Shown: positions 1 through 5,655 of the stretch, piece by piece
How the letters are laid out: the number at the start of each line of letters is the position of its first letter
Numbering within the stretch: position 1 is the first letter of the stretch
NCBI GenBank assembly: GCA_946410535.1
Contig: CAMKAR010000150.1
Span: forward strand, 1-5,712
Direction of reading: 5' to 3'
DNA length: 5,712 nucleotides
DNA from: an uncultured Bacteroidales bacterium
GTDB lineage: Bacteria; Bacteroidota; Bacteroidia; Bacteroidales; F082
Translations under genes and position numbers: made by a program
The notes under the pieces: generated by a model
Databases searched by the model: none
The model's input: the letters and a program-made list of their open reading frames with translations, nothing else
What the model was told of the DNA's origin: nothing

Positions 1-578
1 CGGCAGTCATCATGGCGGTGCTATTCCGCGAAAATGTCACCCTCAAGACCGTGGCGGCCATCGTGATGTCGTTAGTCGGCGTTGTGCTGCTGTATTGGAG
101 CGATTCGGGCGGCACCCTCAACCCCACCGGCGTGATTCTCGTGCTCATCTCGGCCCTCACCTATGCCATATATATTATAGTGGTGAACCGTTGCCCATTG
201 CAGATGTCGTCGTTCAAGATCAACTTCTATGTGATTGGCTATTGTGCCCTCGGCATGGCGGTTTTTGCATGGGTCACGGGCAACCCACTTCAACTACCCC
301 AAAACGCAACAAGCTGGTTCTATGCAGGTTGGCTCGCCGTGGTGCCTGCCACGCTTTCACTGGTGCTTATGGTTTACGCCTCGAAATATGTCGGAGCCAC
401 GTCGACGGCCATCCTTGGTGCCTTGGAACCTCTGACAGCGGTCCTCATCGGCATCTTCGTCTTCCATGAAAGCTTTGGACTGAACTTGGCCATCGGTATC
501 GCCTTGATTCTTTCGGCGGTCATCATCACGGCCTACTCGTCAAAGCCGGCCACAAAAGCCCCTGCCGACAAATCGTAA
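1..578 (+). CDS. EamA/DMT-family transporter, C-terminal part (5' end outside window)
   Basis: This is the C-terminal part of a drug/metabolite transporter superfamily (EamA) inner-membrane protein. The family exports or imports small metabolites, and the substrate cannot be read from sequence. The frame is already open at position 3 (A-V-I-M) before the first visible ATG at 12, so that ATG is internal and the gene begins upstream. About 191 residues are seen. First comes the end of one EamA repeat, with the family's E-N/R-V-(S/T) signature as FRENVTLK just before a membrane segment. The second repeat starts near NPTGVILVLIS and ends with the typical GALEPLTAVLIG and FHESF...IGIALILSAV segments. 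About six hydrophobic segments are visible, as expected for the last part of a 10-TM protein. The tail (SSKPATKAPADKS) is polar and low in complexity, and it overlaps the end of comEC on the other strand. The stretch looks GC-richer by eye than the comEC gene. Family confidence is high; substrate is unknown. Confidence 0.9.
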   Translation, partial: AVIMAVLFRENVTLKTVAAIVMSLVGVVLLYWSDSGGTLNPTGVILVLISALTYAIYIIVVNRCPLQMSSFKINFYVIGYCALGMAVFAWVTGNPLQLPQNATSWFYAGWLAVVPATLSLVLMVYASKYVGATSTAILGALEPLTAVLIGIFVFHESFGLNLAIGIALILSAVIITAYSSKPATKAPADKS

Positions 579-2644
579 ACCGATAGGTTAAGGGCTTCGG
601 CCTGCGACCGCCATTTTGCGGCCAAATAGGGCGGTACCGAGCCATCAATGAGCAACAATTTGGCATCATAGCCACTAACAACCGATTGGACATCAGGATT
701 TTGCCTACCCATCACCAACAGATAATCGACAGGCAAACGATAAGACAAGGTATCGGCGAAACGCTCGTCATTCCACAAAGCCAACAGCTTTCCGTCAAAG
801 GAAGCCAGATTCGACTTCTTGCTAAGATAAGCATTTTCAAAATCCTCCTCAAAACCAATCATTTGCGGATGCTGCGAAAGATGGTGCTTCGCCCAAGAGC
901 CTTTCAAACTGTAATCTATCGTGGATTCATCGACCATCAAAGCAGTGTCGGCCAACAATATGTGGTTGCTACCCATAACGAAATCCACCGCAGTATGGTT
1001 GCGAAGGGAGTAAACGACAATGGCATTTTGGTTATCCGCCTGATACATTCGAACAGTAAGCGACACCATAAACAACAATAGCGACGACAACACGGCCACG
1101 AGAAAACGGCGTTTGCGTAGCGAAACCATCAGCAAAAGCAGGACAAAAGCCAAAAGCAGCATCGTAAACTCAAAATCACTGATATACAATCCTTTCACAA
1201 TCGAAAAAGGCAGGCTCTCGACTTTTGCCACCACCCAATTCATCACGTAAACCGCACCCCAAACCAAATAACCGACGAGCGTATTTATATAAGGTATCCA
1301 CGAAACCAAGAGCAACACCATGCCGCTGATGACAACGACAAACGAAATAGGAGTCATAAACAGGTTGCTGAGCCAGAAATAGGTGGTGAACTGGTTGAAA
1401 TAGAACAAGGTATAGGGAACCGTCGCGATTTGTGCCGCCAATGCCACGGCAGTGATTTCCCAAGCCTTATCCAAAAGTTTATTCTTGAAATACAGCAAGT
1501 TATAGATTGGCCTTTGCAACACCACAATACCAATAACCGCCGAATAGGACAACAGGAAGCCGATTTCGAACAGGTTGTTCGGATTGACGCATAACAAGAC
1601 GAACGCAGAAGCCGCTATTGAGTTGATAATAAATCCTTTCCGTCGTATCAGTTCACCGATGATGACAAACGAAATCATCAACGCAGAGCGTAAAATGGAA
1701 GGCGACAAGCCTGCGATGAGAGCATAAAGCCAAATCAAGGCGAGCAAAAGCGACTGTTTCAACGTCTTTTGCCATTTCTTGCGGTTATGGAAACCCAAAA
1801 GGAAACTCGCCAACAGATAGATGATGCCCACGTGCATACCCGAAACACAGAGAATGTGCATCGAACCAGCTGCAACATAGTTCTTGCGCACGTCATCGGC
1901 AAGATTGTCATCGTAGCCAAGCAGGATGGCAGCTGCAACGCCAAACTCGTTGTCGCTCAGCCCGCTGCGCTGCAACGAAGCCAAAAGCACATTGCGAAAG
2001 CGGTAGGAAAAAGCATAAATCGGATTGGCATTGTTGGTCTGAAGGTCGAGCCATTCGTCTTGCCGGAGAAACACCTGCCCTGTAATACCTTTCCTCGCCA
2101 AATAAGCCCTATAGTCGAACTCCTCTGGGTTTTTCGGTCCGCTCACTTCGCGAATCGGTGCAGGAAATGCGACCAAATCGCCATAACGCAAAGAAAAAGC
2201 CGAATCCGACTTGGGAATATATGCCATCACCTTTCCTGCGACAGGGCGAGAAGGCAAACTGTCGCCGAACTGGTACTCCAATTGCAACACCATGCGGATG
2301 TTTTTCTCGCGTTCAGTTGGGTCGTCGTAAACCCGAGCCACATAATAGGTCGCATCGTCAGCATAATCCCTGAAATAATCCTTCTGGCTTTCAGCATCAT
2401 GGACGCGCGTCAAAGCATAGCCTGTCATGAAAAGATAGCAGCTCATCACCGTCCCAAAAAGCCAACTGAATCGCTGCCTTTTCAGTGTCACGGATGCGAC
2501 GAAAGAAAAAAGAAGCAAGGATAAAGCTAAGAAAACCAAGGAAATAGATTGGATATGGAGGAAAGGCAGACACGAACTGCACCAAATGCCTAAGGCAAAA
2601 GGCAACAGCATCCTGACGAAGGGGTATTTGCTCCAATCGTTCAT
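533..2644 (-). CDS. comEC: ComEC/Rec2-family competence membrane protein
   Basis: This 703-residue polytopic inner-membrane protein belongs to the ComEC/Rec2 family, whose members carry single-stranded DNA across the inner membrane during transformation. Residues 10-80 hold N-terminal membrane helices. Residues ~95-200 form the DUF4131/OB-like region, including KNPEEFDYRAYL (171-182). Residues ~225-490 are the Competence domain. It shows LLGYDD (241-246), the hallmark GSMHILCVSGMHVG (260-273), SPSILRSALM (314-323), FEIGFLLSYSAV (359-370) and ATVPYTLFYFNQF (407-419). Further helices run to about 532. The last ~165 residues sit where the metallo-beta-lactamase-like domain normally lies, but no HxHxDH motif is present. 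The OB-like region has no cysteines, so the disulfide known from Bacillus subtilis ComEC is absent. The start fits the family (MNDWSKYPFVRMLLPFALGI) and lies 31 bases after the lpxB stop, without a clear Shine-Dalgarno. It is the last gene of the minus-strand cluster, and its 3' end overlaps the convergent EamA gene by 46 bases. Whether this host is transformable is unknown. Confidence 0.93.
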   Translation of the reverse strand: MNDWSKYPFVRMLLPFALGIWCSSCLPFLHIQSISLVFLALSLLLFSFVASVTLKRQRFSWLFGTVMSCYLFMTGYALTRVHDAESQKDYFRDYADDATYYVARVYDDPTEREKNIRMVLQLEYQFGDSLPSRPVAGKVMAYIPKSDSAFSLRYGDLVAFPAPIREVSGPKNPEEFDYRAYLARKGITGQVFLRQDEWLDLQTNNANPIYAFSYRFRNVLLASLQRSGLSDNEFGVAAAILLGYDDNLADDVRKNYVAAGSMHILCVSGMHVGIIYLLASFLLGFHNRKKWQKTLKQSLLLALIWLYALIAGLSPSILRSALMISFVIIGELIRRKGFIINSIAASAFVLLCVNPNNLFEIGFLLSYSAVIGIVVLQRPIYNLLYFKNKLLDKAWEITAVALAAQIATVPYTLFYFNQFTTYFWLSNLFMTPISFVVVISGMVLLLVSWIPYINTLVGYLVWGAVYVMNWVVAKVESLPFSIVKGLYISDFEFTMLLLAFVLLLLMVSLRKRRFLVAVLSSLLLFMVSLTVRMYQADNQNAIVVYSLRNHTAVDFVMGSNHILLADTALMVDESTIDYSLKGSWAKHHLSQHPQMIGFEEDFENAYLSKKSNLASFDGKLLALWNDERFADTLSYRLPVDYLLVMGRQNPDVQSVVSGYDAKLLLIDGSVPPYLAAKWRSQAEALNLSVYDLSAGAFVAGFDE

Positions 2645-2675
2645 ACGCTATCTAAAAACCCTAACCATTTGACAC

Positions 2676-3800
2676 CTAACGTTTTAATTTAATAGCATCA
2701 CAAATCGCAATGGCAGCCTTCTCCGAGGCACCCGCGTTGCCCAAACGGTCTTTCAGTTCCTCGTAATCCTCAAGCAACTGGCACTGACGCTTGCCGTTAT
2801 GGAGCAGCAAGTCGAGTTCATTGACGAGATTCTCTTCATTCAAATCACTCTGGATCAACTCCTTGACGACCTCCTTATCCATCACCAAGTTGACTAACGA
2901 AATAAACTTCACCTTGATCATCCATTTAGCGAGGCGGTAAGAAAAGCCTGTAGCCTTGTAGCAAACCACCTCAGGAACCGAGAACAACGCAGTTTCCAAG
3001 GTCGCTGTGCCCGAAGTCACCAAGGCCGCACTCGAATTCTGCAACAGTTCATAGGTCTGGTTCTCGACGAAGAAGACATCCGCATTGCCCATGATTTTCT
3101 TGTACAATGCTTTTTCGAGCGACGAAACTCCAGCTACAACAAATTGATATTCAGGAAAATGCGAAACCACTTTCAGCATCACGGGGAGCATCCGTTTCAC
3201 CTCCTGCTTGCGACTGCCGGGCAACAAAGCGATGATTTCTCGCTTCTCGCCCAAGCTGTTGCGACGCAAGAAAATCGACCGATTGGCCGTACCAAATTTC
3301 GCCAACTCGTCGAGCAAGGGATTGCCGACATAGGTCACATCCACGCCATAATTCTTGTAAAATTCCTCCTCGAAAGGCAAGATAACCAGCATCTTATCCA
3401 CCGAAGCCTTGATTTTGTGCACACGATGTCGTTTCCAAGCCCACACCTGAGGCGAGATGTAATAAAGCACCTTGAGACCTTTCTCGTGGGCGAACTTGGC
3501 GATGCGCAGATTGAAGCCAGGGTAATCCACCAAGATAAGTGCATCAGGCTGGTATTCAACGATGTCTTTCTTCACCTGAGCGATATTGCCCAACACTTTG
3601 CGCAGGTTGACCGCCACCTCCACGAAGCCCATGTAGGCCATTGTGCGGTAATGCTTCAACAATTCCACGCCCTCGGCCTTCATCCTATCGCCTCCGCAAC
3701 CCCGAAACTCAGCCTTCCTGTCCTTCTTCTTGATTTCGGCCACAAGGTTCGATGCGTGCAAATCGCCCGAAGCCTCACCTGCTATGATGTAGTATTTCAT
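2676..3800 (-). CDS. lpxB: Lipid-A-disaccharide synthase LpxB
   Basis: LpxB (glycosyltransferase family 19) condenses UDP-2,3-diacylglucosamine with lipid X to give lipid A disaccharide-1-phosphate. It is a peripheral enzyme at the cytoplasmic face of the inner membrane in the Raetz pathway. The 374-residue protein is close in length to E. coli LpxB (382). Visible family motifs are GEASGD (8-13), MGFVEV (57-62), DYPGFN (92-97, the position of the essential Asp region in characterised LpxB), YYISPQVWAWK (113-123), GNPL (159-162), LLPGSRKQEV (192-201), TSGTATLE (262-269) and the C-terminal NLVMDKEVVKELIQ (304-317). The ATG directly precedes the canonical N-terminus MKYYIIAGEASGD, so the start is secure. 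The 15-base leader is AT-rich and has no Shine-Dalgarno, as is common in Bacteroidota. The gene is in the same reading frame as the upstream small membrane gene but separated by TAA and a second in-frame TGA, so no fusion is expected. It shows that the host makes lipid A. Confidence 0.97.
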   Translation of the reverse strand: MKYYIIAGEASGDLHASNLVAEIKKKDRKAEFRGCGGDRMKAEGVELLKHYRTMAYMGFVEVAVNLRKVLGNIAQVKKDIVEYQPDALILVDYPGFNLRIAKFAHEKGLKVLYYISPQVWAWKRHRVHKIKASVDKMLVILPFEEEFYKNYGVDVTYVGNPLLDELAKFGTANRSIFLRRNSLGEKREIIALLPGSRKQEVKRMLPVMLKVVSHFPEYQFVVAGVSSLEKALYKKIMGNADVFFVENQTYELLQNSSAALVTSGTATLETALFSVPEVVCYKATGFSYRLAKWMIKVKFISLVNLVMDKEVVKELIQSDLNEENLVNELDLLLHNGKRQCQLLEDYEELKDRLGNAGASEKAAIAICDAIKLKR

Positions 3801-3815
3801 TGGATTTCAATTTAT

Positions 3816-4070
3816 TTATACAAGAAAAAACACCAACAACATTCCCACTACCGTGACCGCCAACACCCCCCGACCCATCTTGTCGAGGTTCCACTTCACA
3901 AGCATCATCCTGAACAAGACGATACCAGGTATGAAAGCCAGCAGGAACGGCGCACGAACGGAGAAAGCGCCCAATTTTTCCCAATTGACAAGGCTTAGCA
4001 GCAGGTAAAACAGTCCGAAACTGGCCGCGCCAGCCAACAATCCAAGCCAAAAGTTATCCTTGATTTTCAT
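3816..4070 (-). CDS. Small three-helix membrane protein between surE and lpxB (unassigned)
   Basis: I do not recognise a named family for this 84-residue protein. It is very hydrophobic, with three probable membrane segments at residues about 8-29, 38-57 and 67-84, the last ending at the C-terminus (GMLLVFFLV). Between them lie a short segment with W30-E31-K32 and R39, and a basic loop KWNLDKMGRG (59-68), which the positive-inside rule would place in the cytoplasm. There is no signal peptidase site and no cysteine. Its ATG overlaps the surE TGA by four bases (ATGA), which suggests translational coupling, and lpxB starts 15 bases after its stop. This packing inside a housekeeping operon supports a real gene. 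The two other minus-strand frames here give no membrane-like product of this quality. A role linked to the envelope or to LpxB is only a guess from position. Confidence 0.78.
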   Translation of the reverse strand: MKIKDNFWLGLLAGAASFGLFYLLLSLVNWEKLGAFSVRAPFLLAFIPGIVLFRMMLVKWNLDKMGRGVLAVTVVGMLLVFFLV

Positions 4071-4852
4071 GGTTTTATACTTAATGATTCATAATTCTTC
4101 ATCGGTTCGATTTGGGCATGTGCCGTCCAGTCGAAGCAGGTGGGCACAAGCGAGGCAAAATTGTGGTTCAAGGCCCAAAGGTCGGTGTCAGGCGTGATGT
4201 CATCGCTCTCGAAGGTGCCTTCGAGGTCGTAGAACTGCTGTCCATTTTCGTCATACTGGTCCTTGAACAGCTCCACCCAACGGCAGGCGGCTTGTCGGCA
4301 CACTTTGATGCCTTTCAGCGGTTCTTCACTTCGTTTCGGGAAATTCACGTTGAGGCAAACGCCCTTAGGCAAGCCTTCGTTCAGCACTTTCCTTGTAATT
4401 TCAAGAATGGCCGTGTCGAGATGATCGAAATCCGCATCTGGGTCGAGGCTGAAGAGGCTGAAACCAATAGCATTCAGGCCGTTCATACAGGCCTCGATGA
4501 CCGCGCCGATGGTGCCGGAATAGACCACCGTCGAAGCAGCGTTCATCCCATGATTGATGCCAGAGACCACCAAATCAGGCGGTTCGGGCATCAGCTTTTG
4601 GTAACCTAGTTTCACGCAGTCGACGGGCGTGCCGTTGCAGCGGTACTCCTTGAAGCCTTCCTCCTCTTGCACAAGACGCACATAGATTCTCTCGCGGATG
4701 GTGCAGGAATGGCTCTTTGCAGACATCACCTCGTTGGTGGAGACGAGCGTCACATCACCAAGGGTGCGCATCAAGGTGACCAATTTGCGCAGGCCTTTGG
4801 CGGCATGGCCATCGTCGTTGGTAATCAGTATTTGGGGACGTTTTTTCTCCAT
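4067..4852 (-). CDS. surE: 5'/3'-nucleotidase SurE
   Basis: SurE is a cytosolic, metal-dependent phosphatase that removes phosphate from nucleoside 5'- and 3'-monophosphates; some members also act on short polyphosphate. It is linked to stationary-phase survival and nucleotide salvage. The 261-residue protein carries ILITNDDGHAAKGL (8-21), with D13 and D14 as the expected metal ligands. S44 in STNEVMSAKSHS matches the conserved Ser of the family, followed by CNGTPVDCVKLG (72-83). N100 in VSGINHGMN is the conserved metal-binding Asn, followed by VVYSGTIGAVIEA (109-121). The C-terminus keeps TDLWALNH...VPTCFDWTAHAQIEP, a variant of the usual TD-A-GY-S-TPL-D-T region, with HNFASLVP where GYVSITP is common. 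The ATG is the first codon before the NDD strand. The gene lies 34 bases downstream of maf and overlaps the next gene by four bases. A TAnnTTTG box just upstream may give it its own promoter. Confidence 0.96.
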   Translation of the reverse strand: MEKKRPQILITNDDGHAAKGLRKLVTLMRTLGDVTLVSTNEVMSAKSHSCTIRERIYVRLVQEEEGFKEYRCNGTPVDCVKLGYQKLMPEPPDLVVSGINHGMNAASTVVYSGTIGAVIEACMNGLNAIGFSLFSLDPDADFDHLDTAILEITRKVLNEGLPKGVCLNVNFPKRSEEPLKGIKVCRQAACRWVELFKDQYDENGQQFYDLEGTFESDDITPDTDLWALNHNFASLVPTCFDWTAHAQIEPMKNYESLSIKP

Positions 4853-4869
4853 TTTACAACAATATTGCG

Positions 4870-4902
4870 CAAAATTAGAAAAAAAGTCAAAACGTTTTCA
4901 AG
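4870..4902 (-). promoter_or_regulatory. Candidate Bacteroidetes-type promoter for surE
   Basis: On the minus strand TAATTTTG (4870-4877) matches the Bacteroidetes -7 consensus TAnnTTTG exactly. CTTG (4899-4902) lies 21 bases upstream and matches the -33 TTTG box at three of four bases. Transcription would start near 4863-4866, giving a leader of only about 10-15 bases before the surE ATG at 4852. The -33 box lies in the last codons of maf. A perfect 10-bp palindrome AAAACGTTTT (4889-4898), which includes part of the maf stop codon, sits in the spacer. AT-rich DNA yields such boxes by chance, so this is a candidate only. Confidence 0.4.
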
Positions 4903-5468
4903 CATTGATACAATTTTCGCGTCGGGAGGCCCATCACATTATAAAATGAGCCTTCCAAACCACTGATGCCCACATAGCCAATCCACTCCTGGATGCCGTA
5001 GGCACCCGCCTTGTCGAAGGGCCGGCAATGCTCGATGTAATAGTCGATTTCGTCCTGGTCCAAGTCCGCAAAAGCCACATTGGAGCGCACTGCGAATGAT
5101 TCCGTCTTTTCTGCCGAGCGCACCGTAACGCCTGTGACAACATGATGCGTCTTGCCCGAAAGCATCCGCAACATCCTTTCAGCGTCATCCCTATCCTTTG
5201 GCTTGCCCAAAATCTCGCCTTCGCAAATCACGACCGTATCCGACGTAATCAACAGATAATCAGCTGGCAATTCGTTATCCTTGAATGCCAGCGACTTTTG
5301 CAGGCTGAGGTATTTTGGCACTTCGTCCAAAGGCAAATCCGCTGGATAGTTTTCAGGTGTTTCCTTGGTCAGAATGGTGAAGTCCACGCCCATGCCGCGC
5401 AGCAGTTCCTGCCTTCGCGGCGACTTGGAGGCGAGGATGATATGGTATTTCTTCAGGTTGGAGAGCAT
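4887..5468 (-). CDS. maf: Maf-family nucleotide pyrophosphatase (dTTP/UTP type)
   Basis: Maf proteins hydrolyse non-canonical and some canonical nucleoside triphosphates to monophosphate plus pyrophosphate, as a house-cleaning activity in the cytosol. From the chosen start the protein has 193 residues. Motifs are LASKSPRRQELL (12-23), TSDTVV (75-80, with the catalytic Asp at 77), LGKP (87-90), MLSGKTHHVVTGV (102-114), DKAGAYGIQ (152-160) and LEGSFYNVMGLP (171-182). The GIQ element and the double Arg are typical of the YhdE-like dTTP/UTP pyrophosphatases rather than the YceF-like m7GTP type; that subtype call is inference. An in-frame ATG at 5516 would add 16 residues (MVENLYFCIVNN...), but family members begin close to the SPRR strand (MLSNLKKYHIILASKSPRR), and the longer start would lie upstream of the best promoter -7 box. 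It appears to be the first gene of the minus-strand cluster, set off from the gene before it by a terminator. Confidence 0.95.
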   Translation of the reverse strand: MLSNLKKYHIILASKSPRRQELLRGMGVDFTILTKETPENYPADLPLDEVPKYLSLQKSLAFKDNELPADYLLITSDTVVICEGEILGKPKDRDDAERMLRMLSGKTHHVVTGVTVRSAEKTESFAVRSNVAFADLDQDEIDYYIEHCRPFDKAGAYGIQEWIGYVGISGLEGSFYNVMGLPTRKLYQCLKTF

Positions 5469-5493
5469 ATATAATAAGGTGTTATTGACAATG

Positions 5494-5501
5494 CAAAAAT
5501 A
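5494..5501 (-). promoter_or_regulatory. Candidate -7 box for the maf-led operon
   Basis: On the minus strand TATTTTTG matches the Bacteroidetes TAnnTTTG -7 consensus exactly. No good TTTG lies at the preferred 19-21 base spacing; the nearest TTTG (5514-5517) is only 12 bases away. Transcription from here would start about 20 bases before the maf ATG at 5468. The box lies just after a terminator-bounded intergenic region, where a promoter for the maf cluster is expected. The weak -33 region could mean that an activator is needed. Confidence 0.45.
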
Positions 5502-5526
5502 AAGGTTTTCTACCAAATCAGATTAC

Positions 5527-5568
5527 CATAAAATGATTCTCATAAAATAGTTCTCATAAAATGAGAAT
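5527..5568. repeat. Three tandem 14-bp repeats upstream of maf
   Basis: Three head-to-tail 14-bp units lie at 5527-5540 (CATAAAATGATTCT), 5541-5554 (CATAAAATAGTTCT) and 5555-5568 (CATAAAATGAGAAT). Units 1 and 2 agree at 12 of 14 bases; unit 3 agrees with unit 1 at 11 of 14. The changes at the end of unit 3 turn its junction with unit 2 into an inverted repeat, TTCTCAT-AAA-ATGAGAA (5551-5567). The array sits about 25 bases upstream of the maf -7 box. That position would suit a protein-binding site, but it could also be neutral slippage of AT-rich DNA. Confidence 0.8.
5551..5567. promoter_or_regulatory. Inverted repeat, operator-like, within the tandem array
   Basis: TTCTCAT and ATGAGAA form perfect 7-bp arms around a three-base AAA centre. 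The sequence has no T-tract and too little GC to be a terminator. Its place between the upstream terminator and the candidate maf promoter makes a regulator site possible. No regulator gene lies next to it, so the binding protein is unknown. Confidence 0.3.
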
Positions 5569-5595
5569 TTGGATGCAGTTTATGGAACCTGCCAT

Positions 5596-5636
5596 AAAAA
5601 AACGAATAGCGGAAACTTCCCGTCTCCGCTATTCGT
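5596..5636 (-). terminator. Rho-independent terminator of the gene upstream of maf
   Basis: A perfect 12-bp stem pairs ACGAATAGCGGA (5602-5613) with TCCGCTATTCGT (5625-5636) around an 11-base loop. On the minus strand the stem is followed directly by a run of T (the A tract at 5596-5602 on the plus strand). It begins 19 bases after the stop codon of the partial gene at 5656-5712 and so ends that transcript. On the plus strand the hairpin has no T-tract after it, so it acts in one direction only. It separates that gene from the maf-led unit. Confidence 0.93.
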
Positions 5637-5655
5637 GAAACATTATGTTGTGTAA

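Larger units (their letters stand above)
5469..5595. other. Intergenic region upstream of maf
   Basis: This AT-rich stretch between the maf start and the upstream terminator holds no convincing open reading frame in either direction. It contains the candidate -7 box, the tandem 14-bp repeats and the small inverted repeat listed separately. The bases just before the maf ATG (reading TTATTATAT on the minus strand) contain no Shine-Dalgarno, in line with other starts in this window. Confidence 0.7.

Noticed and set aside
592..603. GGC-TTCG-GCC mini-hairpin just after the EamA stop, as a terminator
   Set aside because: The stem is only three GC pairs with no T-tract, and it lies within comEC coding sequence.
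1769..2524. Plus-strand open frame of 251 codons antisense to comEC
   Set aside because: Its composition is random-looking, no motif is seen, and it lies opposite the conserved Competence and DUF4131 regions of comEC.
2660..2680. CCTAAC repeated 15 bases apart in the lpxB-comEC gap
   Set aside because: Two six-base copies, one of them covering the lpxB stop codon, are too little to call a repeat or operator.
3816..3830. Run of six T (minus strand) near the end of the small membrane gene as a programmed frameshift site feeding into lpxB
   Set aside because: The small gene and lpxB are already in the same frame and are separated by two in-frame stops, so a shift would not make a fusion, and no slippery heptamer with a downstream structure is evident.
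3144..3998. Plus-strand open frame of 284 codons antisense to lpxB and the small membrane gene
   Set aside because: It is rich in His, Gln and Arg, shows no domain or membrane pattern, and lies opposite a gene with a complete set of LpxB motifs. It is a shadow of the coding bias on the other strand.
3775..4050. Alternative minus-strand frame of 91 codons over the small membrane gene
   Set aside because: It overlaps the lpxB start, is rich in Gly, Arg and Cys with no membrane pattern, and lacks the ATGA coupling that marks the other frame.
4112..4609. Plus-strand open frame of 165 codons antisense to surE
   Set aside because: It lies fully inside surE, whose catalytic motifs are intact, and has no recognisable product or promoter.
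5582..5638. Plus-strand mini-ORF of 18 codons running through the terminator hairpin
   Set aside because: The sequence is explained by the 12-bp stem and the A tract; there is no promoter or ribosome site and no neighbour gene on this strand.
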